Source: CAZUQH01 sp964622465 (GTDB lineage: Bacteria > CG03 > CAZUQH01). From it: 27,103 nucleotides of DNA. Below, piece by piece: positions 1-8,538 of the stretch; within the stretch, counting starts at the first letter, position 1, and every line of letters starts with the position of its first letter. The stretch covers positions 1 to 27,103 of the forward strand of contig CAZUQH010000018.1 in NCBI GenBank assembly GCA_964622465.1, given 5' to 3'. The notes under the pieces were generated by a model. That model was not told the origin of the DNA. It ran no database searches and worked only from the letters and a program-made list of their open reading frames with translations. The translations under genes were made by a program, and so were the position numbers.

Positions 1-59
1 GTGAAAAGGCAATTCCTCCCCACCCTTGCGGATGGGGCCTCCTTGCTTGATTAAGTGAA
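1..59. other. Window edge upstream of ddl, with imperfect hairpin
   Basis: Frame 1 is open from base 1 to a TAA at 52-54 and could be the last 17 codons of an upstream gene, but too little is visible to name it. CCCCA at 18-22 pairs with TGGGG at 33-37, continued by CC/GG around a TTGC loop with one mismatch (18-37). No T-run follows, so it is not an intrinsic terminator. It may be another dispersed palindrome of the kind seen later in the window. Confidence 0.25.
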
Positions 60-1001
60 ATGAATTCACGTAAAAAACTAATTGACTGGCTGAAAAAGCG
101 AAAGGTCGGAATCCTTTCGGGTGGAGGTTCTTCGGAACGCGATGTGTCCCTGAAGTCAGGTATCGCCGTTCAAAACGCGTTACGTCATTTAGGAATTCTG
201 CCGGTTATGATAGATCCTGCGGGCAGTTCAGAGAAATGGCTCCATAAAATCGCATCTTGTGATTACGTATTTATCGCCTTGCATGGTACCGGCGGAGAAG
301 ACGGTTGTATCCAGGGTCTTCTGGAATTACTGGATATACCATATTCTGGTTCGGGTGTACTTGCAAGCGCAATTGCGATGGACAAGATAGTTTCAAAACA
401 ACTCTTCAAAGCAAATAACGTCCCGACTCCGGATTGGTGTGTTTTAACAAACAGCAAACAAACGATTAAGAGAAATTTTACTTTTCCGGTCGTAGTAAAA
501 CCGCGTAACCAGGGTTCTGCAATCGGTACAAGTATTGTAAAGCGGGCTACACAGCTGTCATCCGCGGTCAATAAAGCGCTCAGGTATTCTTCCGAGGTGC
601 TTGTAGAAAAGTATATCTATGGAAAAGAACTAACTGTTGCAGTTCTCGGAGAGGCCGCTCTTCCAGTTGTGGAAGTGGTTCCGAAAGGGGAATTTTATAA
701 CTATCGCTCAAAGTACGAAACCGGGATGTCGAGACATATCATTCCTGCTCGCATACCTCCCGTGGTTCAGCGTCAGGCAAAAAAGATTGCATTGAAGGTT
801 CATCAGGTGCTTGGTTTAAGGGCAGTAAGCAGGGTTGATTTCAGGTGTGACAGGGACAACCGGCTGTTTGTTCTCGAGGCGAATTCCATACCAGGACTAA
901 CAAAAGTCAGCTTACTGCCTGATGCTGCACGCGCTGGGGGTATTGATTTTGATTCTCTTATTTTGAGAATTATCGAGGGGCCCCCTGAGGAGTCACTTTG
1001 A
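60..1001 (+). CDS. ddl: D-alanine--D-alanine ligase
   Basis: ATP-grasp enzyme that joins two D-alanines in the cytoplasm for peptidoglycan precursor synthesis. The 313-residue length is normal for the family. The N-terminal glycine-rich segment SGGGSSERDVSL (about residues 20-31) is the Ddl signature, the middle has the ATP-grasp lysine region (PVVVKPRNQGSAIGTS), and the C-terminal part has the metal/substrate motif LEANSIPGLTKVSLLP, with Ser where many homologues have Thr. The ATG at 60 has no strong ribosome site. The stop codon overlaps the TTG start of ftsQ, implying translational coupling. Position before ftsQ-ftsA-ftsZ is the classical division/cell-wall cluster order. Identification is confident. 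Confidence 0.95.
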   Translation: MNSRKKLIDWLKKRKVGILSGGGSSERDVSLKSGIAVQNALRHLGILPVMIDPAGSSEKWLHKIASCDYVFIALHGTGGEDGCIQGLLELLDIPYSGSGVLASAIAMDKIVSKQLFKANNVPTPDWCVLTNSKQTIKRNFTFPVVVKPRNQGSAIGTSIVKRATQLSSAVNKALRYSSEVLVEKYIYGKELTVAVLGEAALPVVEVVPKGEFYNYRSKYETGMSRHIIPARIPPVVQRQAKKIALKVHQVLGLRAVSRVDFRCDRDNRLFVLEANSIPGLTKVSLLPDAARAGGIDFDSLILRIIEGPPEESL

Positions 1002-1714
1002 AACGTAACACAAGAGGAGTCCGAAAGTTTATAATATATGGATGTTTTGTGTTGGCTGGATTAATTGTCCTTACATGGCCTTGTGTTCTTGGCGTTAGAC
1101 GTTCAAAAGTATTTCCTGTCAGCGAGATAAAGGTGCTTGGAAATAAAAATATAAGCGAAAATCAGATAATAAGCAAAGCAAGTATCGCTCTTGGCTCGAA
1201 TATTTTTACAATTAGCAAATCGGAAGTCCGGCAATGTGTCGCTGACATAAATGAAATAAAAAAAGTTAGGGTGTGGCGTGATTTACCTGGCACAATTGTG
1301 ATAGAAGTTGATGAATATGAACCGTTCGTCCAGGTGCAGCTAGGTGACAAGCAGTGGTTTTGTGACCGCGACGGCAATTTGTTCCATGGAAGGACAGACG
1401 TGGAATGCGTAATTATTTGCACATCTCAAGATGACGTAAAACCACTGGTAAAGATATATTCCACGATAAAAGATTTGAATTTACCTTTTGTTGTTGGTAG
1501 AATAGTAAAAGATAAGAGCGGGGACGTTAACCTTTATGCAGGAAATTTTAGCATCAAAGGCGGCGCTCTTGATGCTGATTCATCTTCAGGAATCAGAAAG
1601 AAGTTCAATGATTTAGTGAAGGCGCTGAATGATGCGCTGGCGAGAGGTGAAATTCCTAAATATGTTGACCTCAGATTCTACGACCAGGGCCGTATAATAA
1701 TTCAGCGACAGTGA
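998..1714 (+). CDS. ftsQ: Cell division protein FtsQ (POTRA domain)
   Basis: Bitopic inner-membrane protein that links early and late divisome parts. The 238 residues show a short cytoplasmic N-terminus, one membrane segment (about residues 11-32, rich in I/V/L), a POTRA domain beginning FPVSEIKVLGNKNIS (about 38-108), and a C-terminal FtsQ domain. The start is a TTG at 998 overlapping the ddl stop; GAGGAG at 987-992 gives it a well-placed ribosome site, which supports TTG over any later start. It ends one base before ftsA. The sequence is divergent, as is usual for FtsQ, so the call rests on domain pattern plus location between ddl and ftsA. Confidence 0.88.
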   Translation: MKRNTRGVRKFIIYGCFVLAGLIVLTWPCVLGVRRSKVFPVSEIKVLGNKNISENQIISKASIALGSNIFTISKSEVRQCVADINEIKKVRVWRDLPGTIVIEVDEYEPFVQVQLGDKQWFCDRDGNLFHGRTDVECVIICTSQDDVKPLVKIYSTIKDLNLPFVVGRIVKDKSGDVNLYAGNFSIKGGALDADSSSGIRKKFNDLVKALNDALARGEIPKYVDLRFYDQGRIIIQRQ

Positions 1715-1715
1715 T

Positions 1716-2933
1716 ATGGTAAGAGAAAGCATCCTGACCGCAATCGATATTGGTTTCACCAGCGTAACAGTCGCAGTTGTCAGAGTAGGTGCTGACCAGG
1801 CGCAAGTTCTCGGCACAGGTCATGTTATTTGCCAGAACGGTCTGCAACGCGGGATGGTTACAAGCATAGAGGAAGTTGTAAATGCAGTAGTTGCGGCTGT
1901 AGGGCAGGCAGAGGAAGCTGCTGATATAAGAGTCAAGAATGTCCGCCTTGGAATCCGCGGTTTGCATGTGGAGTGCTTCACGCATCATGGGTCAGTTGCA
2001 ATCACCCGCAGTGACCGTGAGATAACTCCGGATGATATAAGTGCGGTGCTTGAATCTGCACGCGCCGTCCATCTTGGTATGGATAAACAAATAATCGGAG
2101 TTATCCCTCTGGAGTTTATGGTTGATGAAACGAGCGAGATATCCAATCCAAACGGGATGGTAGGTAGCACACTTGGCGTAGATGTTTTCATTACCACTGC
2201 GTCTTCTACGGTTGTTGAAAATGTTGTCCGTGCAGTAAAACACGCAGGGTTCGATGTAGTTGACATATCTCCATCTCTCCTGGGAACTTGCGAAGCAGTC
2301 GTAACTCCGGAAGAAAAAGAGCTTGGTTGCGTCGCCGCCGATCTCGGTGGAGATGCTATAGATGTAGCGGTATACGGCGAGAAAAAACTCTTCCATGTTG
2401 AAGAAATACCGGCTGGTCTCGATCTCATTGTCTGGGATACGGCGCACGCGCTTGGCTGTTCGATCTCTCACGCGAGAGAAATTATAAAAAATTACGGCTG
2501 GGCTGGACCAGATTACGCACCGGATAATCAGACAATAGTCGTAACCGGTCTCGATGGTCGCGCTCAGAAGCGTATTTCAACAGAACAGTTAGCCAGTATT
2601 GTCCAACCACGCGTAGAAGAAATACTGGAAGCGATAAAAGAAGTTGTAACTCGTACTGGCAGGGAAAACCTGGTTGCAGCTGGCATTGTTCTGACTGGTG
2701 GAGGTGCGTTGCTCGGTGGTCTTGACCGTGTTGCAACAAATATGCTTGGTTGGCCAGCGCGTTTAGGCGTCCCTCTTCAATCCAGAATAATCTGTGAAAT
2801 GGAAGATTCGCCGGTATTTTCAGCAGCGATCGGGCTTACGCTTGAGAAACAGGCATTTTCTTTTCGACGTGGGCCTGGTAGTCGCGGTGGAGGGATATTG
2901 AAAGGTATCAGGAAAATATTTGAAGAGTTTTGA
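1716..2933 (+). CDS. ftsA: Cell division protein FtsA
   Basis: Actin-like ATPase that tethers FtsZ filaments to the inner membrane. The 405 residues begin with the phosphate-1 motif TAIDIGFTSVTVAVV, contain the FtsA-specific 1C subdomain, the phosphate-2-like motif CVAADLGGDAIDVAVY, and the adenosine motif IVLTGGGALLGGLD. The last residues, after a Gly-rich linker, are GILKGIRKIFEEF, which reads as an amphipathic membrane-targeting helix as in other FtsA proteins. The ATG lies one base after the ftsQ stop and 12 bases before ftsZ, so it is part of the same operon. No unusual truncation is visible. Confidence 0.95.
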   Translation: MVRESILTAIDIGFTSVTVAVVRVGADQAQVLGTGHVICQNGLQRGMVTSIEEVVNAVVAAVGQAEEAADIRVKNVRLGIRGLHVECFTHHGSVAITRSDREITPDDISAVLESARAVHLGMDKQIIGVIPLEFMVDETSEISNPNGMVGSTLGVDVFITTASSTVVENVVRAVKHAGFDVVDISPSLLGTCEAVVTPEEKELGCVAADLGGDAIDVAVYGEKKLFHVEEIPAGLDLIVWDTAHALGCSISHAREIIKNYGWAGPDYAPDNQTIVVTGLDGRAQKRISTEQLASIVQPRVEEILEAIKEVVTRTGRENLVAAGIVLTGGGALLGGLDRVATNMLGWPARLGVPLQSRIICEMEDSPVFSAAIGLTLEKQAFSFRRGPGSRGGGILKGIRKIFEEF

Positions 2934-2945
2934 CTGGAGGATTCC

Positions 2946-4073
2946 ATGCTAAGATTTCATACGAAAAGTGGCAATACTGCAAATATAAAGGTAATCGGAA
3001 TGGGTGGCGGCGGTGGAAATGCCGTGAACAGAATGGTCGCTTCCGAAATTAAAGGCGTAGAATTCATTGCCGCAAATACGGACTCGCAGGCGCTTAGAAA
3101 ATCCGTTGCTCAGGTTAAAATTCAGCTTGGTATAAGCACGACGAGAGGCCTTGGCGCTGGCGGCGACCCGGAGATTGGGCGTATTGCGACACAGGAAAGT
3201 GAGCAAACGATCAGAGACGTGCTAAGTGGTGCCGACATGGTATTTATAACAGCAGGAATGGGAGGAGGTACTGGAACGGGAGGAGCGCCGGTCGTGGCCC
3301 AAATAGTCAGGGAACTCGGTACACTTGCAATTACCGTTGTTACGAAACCGTTCCGTTTCGAAGGAGAAGCAAGAGCGAAAATTGCAGATAGGGGAATCGA
3401 GGCATTGCGTGACAAAGTCGACACTCTACTTATAATTCCAAACCAGCGTCTGTATACTGAACTGGACCCGGAAACACGGCTAAAAGACGGTTTTGAAAAA
3501 GCCGATGAAGTATTGAAACAGGCCGTGCAGAGTATTTCCGATGTTATAACTACCGATGGATTTATTAACGTCGACTTTGCAGACGTACGCTCAATTATGA
3601 AAGACGCAGGACGTGCCGTTATGGGAGTTGGTCAGGCAAGAGGTTCCAGGCGTGCAATAGAAGCAGCAAATAGCGCTATAACCAGTCCTCTTCTTGAAGA
3701 CGTGTCAATTCAGGGAGCGCTCGGTCTGTTGGTAAACATCACGGGAAACGAAGATTTGACAATGCGGGAACTAGATGAAGTTATGGATGTCATTACAGGT
3801 GCGGTCTCGCAGGAAGTCCGCACTTTCTATGGGCAGGTTTTTGATAATACTCTACAGGATGAAGTACGGGTTACCGTAATTGCAACAGGTCTTTCTCAGG
3901 GGGAGAAAGCAGTAGACCACGCAGTACAGGGACGTGATTATACCGAGAGAACGAAAATGTTTATTCCCCGCCCATCCAGGAACGACGTGCCTGGCGGCCC
4001 ATCGAAAACACCTGCGTACCTGAGAAAAGGGATAAAAGTAAAATTCGAGGAGCCAGAGAAAGACTCACCTTGA
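2946..4073 (+). CDS. ftsZ: Cell division protein FtsZ
   Basis: Tubulin-like GTPase forming the cytokinetic ring. The 375 residues show the N-terminal glycine loop GMGGGGGNAVNRM (18-30), the tubulin signature GGGTGTG (106-112), and the T7 synergy loop NVDFADV (208-214) that completes the neighbour's GTPase site. The spacer near the C-terminus is short, and TPAYLRK (355-361) resembles the conserved C-terminal peptide that binds FtsA. Here it is followed by 14 more mostly charged residues rather than lying at the very end. GGAGG just upstream of the ATG is a good ribosome site. No clear intrinsic terminator follows. Confidence 0.97.
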   Translation: MLRFHTKSGNTANIKVIGMGGGGGNAVNRMVASEIKGVEFIAANTDSQALRKSVAQVKIQLGISTTRGLGAGGDPEIGRIATQESEQTIRDVLSGADMVFITAGMGGGTGTGGAPVVAQIVRELGTLAITVVTKPFRFEGEARAKIADRGIEALRDKVDTLLIIPNQRLYTELDPETRLKDGFEKADEVLKQAVQSISDVITTDGFINVDFADVRSIMKDAGRAVMGVGQARGSRRAIEAANSAITSPLLEDVSIQGALGLLVNITGNEDLTMRELDEVMDVITGAVSQEVRTFYGQVFDNTLQDEVRVTVIATGLSQGEKAVDHAVQGRDYTERTKMFIPRPSRNDVPGGPSKTPAYLRKGIKVKFEEPEKDSP

Positions 4074-4121
4074 CCACCACTTAGGTCGCCTGCCTTGGGT
4101 AGTGCCACGCACGCGGAAACC

Positions 4122-4150
4122 TTGAAAAGAGTTGCCCAATCTGATAGAAT
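4122..4150 (+). promoter_or_regulatory. Promoter of the cobO operon (leaderless type)
   Basis: TTGAAA at 4122-4127 and TAGAAT at 4145-4150 are separated by 17 bases, a good sigma70-type match. The expected start point, 6-7 bases after the -10, falls at 4156-4157, which is the A of the cobO ATG. No Shine-Dalgarno sequence lies before that ATG. Together these suggest a leaderless mRNA. Confidence 0.65.
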
Positions 4151-4156
4151 TGCCGT

Positions 4157-4666
4157 ATGCTCCACATATACTTTGGAGACGGAAAAGGTAAGACAAGCGC
4201 AGGCATAGGTGCTTGTATCCGTGCGCTTGGTCAGGGTAAACGCATCCTTATCATACAGTTTCTGAAATTTGGATTCTCAACAGGCGAAGCAAAATTCTTG
4301 AGCAGGCGTCGTGGCGTAACGTTCAGGCAGTTTGGGCAGCCGGGTTTTGTAGTAGACGGAAAAGTTTCCCCTGCACTTAAAGCACTTGTACAAAAAGGTC
4401 TTGACTTTTCCATTAGAGAAATTTGTTGTGGTAAATGGGATATTGTCTTTCTTGATGAGTTGCTGGTTGCTGTCCAGTTTGGGATTGTTGACGAAAACGA
4501 AGTTATCACACTGATAAAAAAATGCCCTGCTAAAACGGAGCTTATTATTACGGGCCGAAAGTGTCCACCTTGTATAAAGAAACTTGGGCAATATGTTACG
4601 GAATTTAGAAAAATAAGCCATCCTTTTGATAATGGCGAGAAAGCACGATTAGGGATAGAGTGGTAA
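4157..4666 (+). CDS. cobO: ATP:corrinoid adenosyltransferase (CobO/BtuR type)
   Basis: Transfers the adenosyl group of ATP to cob(I)alamin or a cobinamide precursor, giving adenosylcobalamin. The 169 residues carry the P-loop GDGKGKTS (7-14), the FLKFGFSTGE segment, the Walker-B-like FLDELLVAVQFGIV, and the C-terminal family block ELIITGRKCPP...HPFDNGEKARLGIEW. Length is typical of compact BtuR proteins. The 82-base gap after ftsZ contains a promoter, so this begins a new transcription unit. Its stop overlaps the GTG start of the malic enzyme gene. No cobalamin riboswitch fits between promoter and start. Whether it serves synthesis or salvage cannot be told from this window. Confidence 0.93.
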   Translation: MLHIYFGDGKGKTSAGIGACIRALGQGKRILIIQFLKFGFSTGEAKFLSRRRGVTFRQFGQPGFVVDGKVSPALKALVQKGLDFSIREICCGKWDIVFLDELLVAVQFGIVDENEVITLIKKCPAKTELIITGRKCPPCIKKLGQYVTEFRKISHPFDNGEKARLGIEW

Positions 4667-6027
4667 AAAAGAAAAAAAGTTCGAACAAAGCGAGTCTGCG
4701 CCTTGCAGGAGAACCTGCGCGGCGTGCACCGTCACTACACCGTTTTTATAAAGGCAAGATAGAAGTTATGCCGAGTTGCCCCGTGCGCCGGCTGGATGAT
4801 TTTTCATACTGGTACACGCCCGGCGTTGCTGCACCAAGTAAAGAAATCTATTCCAATCCAGAACTTGTAAATGAGTATACAGGGAGATGGAATAGCGTTG
4901 CTATTGTAACCGATGGCTCAAGAGTTCTTGGGCTCGGTAGAGTAGGACCACGTGCTGCATTGCCGGTGATGGAAGGCAAGGCGATGCTTTTTAAATATCT
5001 TGGAGGAGTAAACGCCTACCCTATTTGCGTTCAAACAAAAACACCAGACGACTTAATAAATATAACACAGGCGCTTGAGCCAACTTTTGGCGGGATAAAT
5101 CTTGAAGACATATCTCAACCAGCGTGTTTCCGCGTGCTCCAGCAACTTCGCGGAAAGATGAACATACCAGTGTGGCACGATGACCAGCAGGGCACAGCAA
5201 CTGTAATTGTCGCAGGGTTCCTGAACGCGCTTGAGGTTTGCAACAAGAAAATCGGCCATGTGAAAGTTGCAATGGTTGGCGCTGGTGCGGCGAATATATA
5301 TACTGCACGTTTGCTGATGCATGCCGGCGTTCATGGCGGAAACATTATTATGTGTGATAGCCGTGGTATATTAAACCGTAACAGGACTGACATAAAAGCG
5401 ACGAATCCCTACAAATGGGAGATGTGTGAAAAGACCAACCATGAACAGCGCAGCGGAGGTGGACAGGAAGCACTGGAAGGAACGGACGTTGTCATAGCAC
5501 TTTCTACGCCGGGTCCTGGAGTGATAAAACCAGAATGGATAAAACGTATGAGTTCGCGACCCGTCGTTTTTGCTGCAGCTAACCCTACTCCTGAAATCTG
5601 GCCATGGGAAGCGAAAGAAGCTGGTGCATACATTGTAGCGACCGGAAGGTCTGATTTCCCAAACCAGATAAATAACTCGCTTGGATTTCCCGCGATATTC
5701 CGCGGCGTTCTTGATGTAGGCGCATCTTCAATTTCAAACGATATGTGTATTGCTGCTGCGGAAACACTCGCTTGCTGGGCCAGGAATAAGGGATTAAAAC
5801 CGGACTACATAGTACCAACTATGGAAGAGTGGCGTGTATACGTTGAAGTCGCAGTAGCAGTTGGGATGCAGGCAATAAAAGAGGGGATAGCGCGTCGTCA
5901 TTTAACGAGAGAGAAATTGCGGCGGCAGGCAGGTAGAATAATAGAGGATGCGCGCGCAAAATTGCATACTTTAATGCGCGAGGGACTGGTGCCACTTTCG
6001 CCGCAGATGAAAACAAAACATTGGTAG
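4660..6027 (+). CDS. Malic enzyme, NAD(P)-dependent
   Basis: Oxidative decarboxylation of malate to pyruvate and CO2. The 455 residues contain the bacterial malic enzyme blocks: YTPGVA (52-57), VMEGKAMLF with the catalytic-type lysine at 107, INLEDI (146-151), WHDDQQGTA (172-180) with metal-binding acidic residues, a Rossmann nucleotide site GAGAAN (207-212), and NPTPEI plus the ATGRSDFPNQ(I)NN segment near residue 325. The first ten residues are unusually lysine-rich. The GTG start at 4660 overlaps the end of cobO. Cofactor preference between NAD and NADP is not decided by what I can see. A fumarase follows within 30 bases, giving a fumarate-malate-pyruvate module. Confidence 0.93.
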   Translation: MVKKKKSSNKASLRLAGEPARRAPSLHRFYKGKIEVMPSCPVRRLDDFSYWYTPGVAAPSKEIYSNPELVNEYTGRWNSVAIVTDGSRVLGLGRVGPRAALPVMEGKAMLFKYLGGVNAYPICVQTKTPDDLINITQALEPTFGGINLEDISQPACFRVLQQLRGKMNIPVWHDDQQGTATVIVAGFLNALEVCNKKIGHVKVAMVGAGAANIYTARLLMHAGVHGGNIIMCDSRGILNRNRTDIKATNPYKWEMCEKTNHEQRSGGGQEALEGTDVVIALSTPGPGVIKPEWIKRMSSRPVVFAAANPTPEIWPWEAKEAGAYIVATGRSDFPNQINNSLGFPAIFRGVLDVGASSISNDMCIAAAETLACWARNKGLKPDYIVPTMEEWRVYVEVAVAVGMQAIKEGIARRHLTREKLRRQAGRIIEDARAKLHTLMREGLVPLSPQMKTKHW

Positions 6028-6056
6028 GACTTTGTGGGTTTGACAGGTGATTGCAG

Positions 6057-6908
6057 GTGATTAGCGAAGAGAAAGTTGCGCGTGCAGTTAGTAATCTTTG
6101 CTTAAGTAGTGAGCGCTCAATAGTGAGCGACGCACTCCAGGAACTCAAACGTTCTCTTAAGAAAGAGACAGCCGGTCCAGGAAAATTATACCTCGAGCAA
6201 ATTATTGCAAACAATCAGATAGCAAAACAAAAATTGCTCCCGGTATGTCAGGATACCGGTGTTTCAATTTTCTTCGTTACGTCTGGCGAAAAGACAGGTT
6301 TATCTGACACTGAAATTGCAGGTGCAATCAAAAAAGGAGTTAAGGATGCTTGGAGAAAAGGGTACTTTCGTCCATCAATTGTCCTCAACCCGTTAAGACG
6401 CAGTAATACGGGTGACAATACCCCACCAGTAATACATTTTGAGCCACCCAGAAAAAAATCCGGAACTTTAAAAATTTCTTTTCTTGCTCAGGGCGCTGGT
6501 TGTGAAAATATGAGTTGGGTTGAAATGCTGGAGCCAGGCATTGGAGAAGAGGAATTAGCTCAGTACATTTCAAAAAAAGTTATTATGCGGGCTTTTAATG
6601 CTTGCCCTCCTATAGTTATTGGGATTGGGTTAGGCGGCACGATTGAGGTTGCAGCGTATCTTGCAAAGAGAGCATTGTTAAAGAAGGCAGGCGAATACTC
6701 GCGGGACGTTCATATCGCGCGATTGGAAAGAAAAATTTTGAGACAAATTAACCAAAGCGGCATTGGTCCCGGCGGACTTGGAGGAAAAACCACGGGGATA
6801 GGTGTCCACGTAGATACAGCACCCAGCCATATCGCTTCTCTTGCAGTTGCCGTGAATTTGCAGTGCTGGGCAGTCAGGCGCGGAACAGTTGTGATAAGGA
6901 ATGAGTAA
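6057..6908 (+). CDS. Class I fumarate hydratase, alpha subunit
   Basis: N-terminal half of the two-subunit, oxygen-sensitive [4Fe-4S] fumarase/tartrate dehydratase family, reversibly hydrating fumarate to malate. Three cluster cysteines appear in expected places: PVCQDTG, ACPPIVIGIGLGG and VNLQCWAVRRG. I place the start at GTG 6057 because AGGTGA at 6045-6050 is then spaced six bases away; TTG 6051 is also in frame but abuts that site. This gives 283 residues. Its end overlaps the beta-subunit ATG. L-tartrate dehydratase is the main alternative in this family, but the malic enzyme next door favours fumarase. Confidence 0.9.
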   Translation: MISEEKVARAVSNLCLSSERSIVSDALQELKRSLKKETAGPGKLYLEQIIANNQIAKQKLLPVCQDTGVSIFFVTSGEKTGLSDTEIAGAIKKGVKDAWRKGYFRPSIVLNPLRRSNTGDNTPPVIHFEPPRKKSGTLKISFLAQGAGCENMSWVEMLEPGIGEEELAQYISKKVIMRAFNACPPIVIGIGLGGTIEVAAYLAKRALLKKAGEYSRDVHIARLERKILRQINQSGIGPGGLGGKTTGIGVHVDTAPSHIASLAVAVNLQCWAVRRGTVVIRNE

Positions 6909-7419
6909 TAGATACAAGAAATTAGTGTTGCCGGCCGGTAAGAAAGAAATAGGTATGCTCCGTCAGGGCGAGATATGTCTTGTTTCTGGTGTGATGTGGA
7001 CAGCTCGCGATGCCACACTACGCAATCTCACGGATTGCTGGAAAAAACAGCGCAGGTTGCCCGTATCTTTGAAAGGGCAAGCGATTTACTATACAGGTCC
7101 ATGTCCTGCTCCGCCTGGCATGGCAATTGGTCCCTGCGGTCCAACTTCAAGTTGTAGAATGGAGCGTTATCTTCCGTTTCTTCTGGAACAAGGGGTAAAC
7201 GTTACTATTGGTAAAGGGAAGTATAGCGAGAATGCAGTGAAGCTGGCTCGTCGCTGGCAATCTCTGTATTTGATACCGGTTGCGGGTCCGGCGTGGCTTG
7301 CTACAAGGGTTGTCCAAGCAGAGGTCATTGCATTTCCGGAACTTGGTCCGGAAGCAATGCGTAAGTTAGTTATCAAAGAGTTCCCATCTTACGTTATGAT
7401 AGGTGGGATGTCTCGCTGA
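6901..7419 (+). CDS. Class I fumarate hydratase, beta subunit
   Basis: C-terminal half of the two-subunit class I fumarase, partner of the preceding gene. The 172 residues carry the beta-subunit landmarks: the early LRQGEICLVSGVMWTARDATL block, GQAIYYTGPCPAPPG, and IGPCGPTSSCRM. It then has GKGKYSENAV and ends EFPSYVMIGGM. In the family this part contributes substrate-binding residues while the alpha subunit holds the cluster. The ATG overlaps the end of the alpha gene by eight bases, so synthesis is likely coupled. proC follows after 15 bases. Confidence 0.92.
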   Translation: MSNRYKKLVLPAGKKEIGMLRQGEICLVSGVMWTARDATLRNLTDCWKKQRRLPVSLKGQAIYYTGPCPAPPGMAIGPCGPTSSCRMERYLPFLLEQGVNVTIGKGKYSENAVKLARRWQSLYLIPVAGPAWLATRVVQAEVIAFPELGPEAMRKLVIKEFPSYVMIGGMSR

Positions 7420-7434
7420 GTATGGAGGCGGGAA

Positions 7435-8232
7435 ATGAAAATATGCGTTATTGGTTTTGGTAATATGGGCAGTGCATTATCAAAGGGATGGGTAACCAAA
7501 AAAATACTTAAACCATCCGGCATTATAATCGTAGATAAGCGAGTCGAACGGCTGCGGCTTGCACAAAAATTCAAATTCCACACCAGTTCCAACATAACAA
7601 CAGCAGTGCGAAATAGCGATACGGTTCTTATTGCAGTAAAACCACAGGATTTATCAGTCGTGCTTTCCAGTATCAAGAAGGGGATTTCGGGCCAGTTGGT
7701 TATATCAATTGTTGCCGGTATTACGAATCACAATCTTCTTTCTGCGCTTGGCGGTCGCACCAGGACAATCCGGGCTATGCCAAATACCCCGGCGCTTGTT
7801 GGTTCGGGGATGACAGCATTTGCGCGGGGCAAAAATGCGACTGCTCGTGATGCTAAAGTAGTCCGCCGGCTTTTTGGCGCTGTTGGAGAGACAGTAGAGT
7901 TGCGCGAGAATGACCTTGATGCAGTGACTGCGGTGTCCGGTAGCGGACCAGCTTACTTTTCATACTTCCTGGAGTCGTTTCTCTCAGGAGCACGCAAACT
8001 TGGTCTTGAGAAAAAATTGGCTGAATCTCTGGTTATGAAAACGGCAATAGGTACGTTAGAACTACTTATCCAGACAGGAATGTCACCAGAGAAACTCACA
8101 AAGCAGGTAACGTCAAAGGGTGGTACAACCGAGGCGGCAATCAGGCACCTTGAGAGCAAACGATTTCGCCTGCTCATAGAACAAGCAATAAAAAAAGCGT
8201 GGTTGCGTTCGAGTCATCTCGGAAATAAGTAA
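7435..8232 (+). CDS. proC: Pyrroline-5-carboxylate reductase
   Basis: Last step of proline synthesis, reducing 1-pyrroline-5-carboxylate with NAD(P)H in the cytoplasm. The 265 residues show the Rossmann motif GFGNMG (7-12), MPNTPALVGSGMTA (from 115), SGSGPAYF (168-175) and the C-terminal family block TSKGGTTEAAI. Length is typical. GGAGG at 7424-7428 gives an excellent ribosome site for the ATG. It is the last gene of the run and ends only six bases from the rpmB stop on the other strand. I see no hairpin terminator in between. Confidence 0.95.
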   Translation: MKICVIGFGNMGSALSKGWVTKKILKPSGIIIVDKRVERLRLAQKFKFHTSSNITTAVRNSDTVLIAVKPQDLSVVLSSIKKGISGQLVISIVAGITNHNLLSALGGRTRTIRAMPNTPALVGSGMTAFARGKNATARDAKVVRRLFGAVGETVELRENDLDAVTAVSGSGPAYFSYFLESFLSGARKLGLEKKLAESLVMKTAIGTLELLIQTGMSPEKLTKQVTSKGGTTEAAIRHLESKRFRLLIEQAIKKAWLRSSHLGNK

Positions 8233-8238
8233 AACGTA

Positions 8239-8451
8239 TTATTGTGCTATTTTGGCGTGTAAGGGCGGTTTTTGGACTTTTCCGGATTTGATACAGGTAG
8301 TACAAACCCATGCTCGCGTTACGCGACCATTCAATACCAATCGCACACGCTGCAGGTTCGGCTTGAATTTTCGTTTCGTATGACGATTTGAATGACTGAC
8401 TGCAGAACCAGACATAGTGCCCTTGTTACATATTACGCATCTATATGCCAT
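8239..8451 (-). CDS. rpmB: 50S ribosomal protein L28, zinc-binding form
   Basis: Small basic protein of the large ribosomal subunit. The 70 residues begin MAYRCVICNKG and contain the L28 core HSNRHTKRKFKPNLQ. Two cysteine pairs, C5/C8 and C50/C53, make this the zinc-binding (C+) form. Start ATG is at 8451 on the minus strand, preceded by GGAGG (complement at 8458-8462). It has its own promoter (8477-8505, minus strand). It is convergent with proC and divergent from recG. Confidence 0.96.
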   Translation of the reverse strand: MAYRCVICNKGTMSGSAVSHSNRHTKRKFKPNLQRVRLVLNGRVTRAWVCTTCIKSGKVQKPPLHAKIAQ

Positions 8452-8476
8452 TTCTATCCTCCAAAGGTGAAAGCAT

Positions 8477-8505
8477 ACACTACCAAAATTTTATTTGCAA
8501 GTCAA
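8477..8505 (-). promoter_or_regulatory. Promoter of rpmB
   Basis: Read on the minus strand, TTGACT (8505-8500) and TAGTGT (8482-8477) are 17 bases apart. The predicted start is near 8470, giving a leader of about 19 bases with a Shine-Dalgarno sequence just before the L28 start codon. It sits in the intergenic gap shared with recG, for which I find no equally good promoter. Confidence 0.6.
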
Positions 8506-8538
8506 GCGGCAGTTCATGGCGAGTAGTGCCCTAGTTAC

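Noticed and set aside
4074..4156. Cobalamin riboswitch upstream of cobO
   Set aside because: The gap is only 83 bases, and the promoter puts the transcript start at the ATG, leaving no room for the aptamer.
8506..8538. Strong promoter for recG
   Set aside because: TTGCAA and TAGTTA-like hexamers are present but spacing is wrong; I could not support a promoter call.
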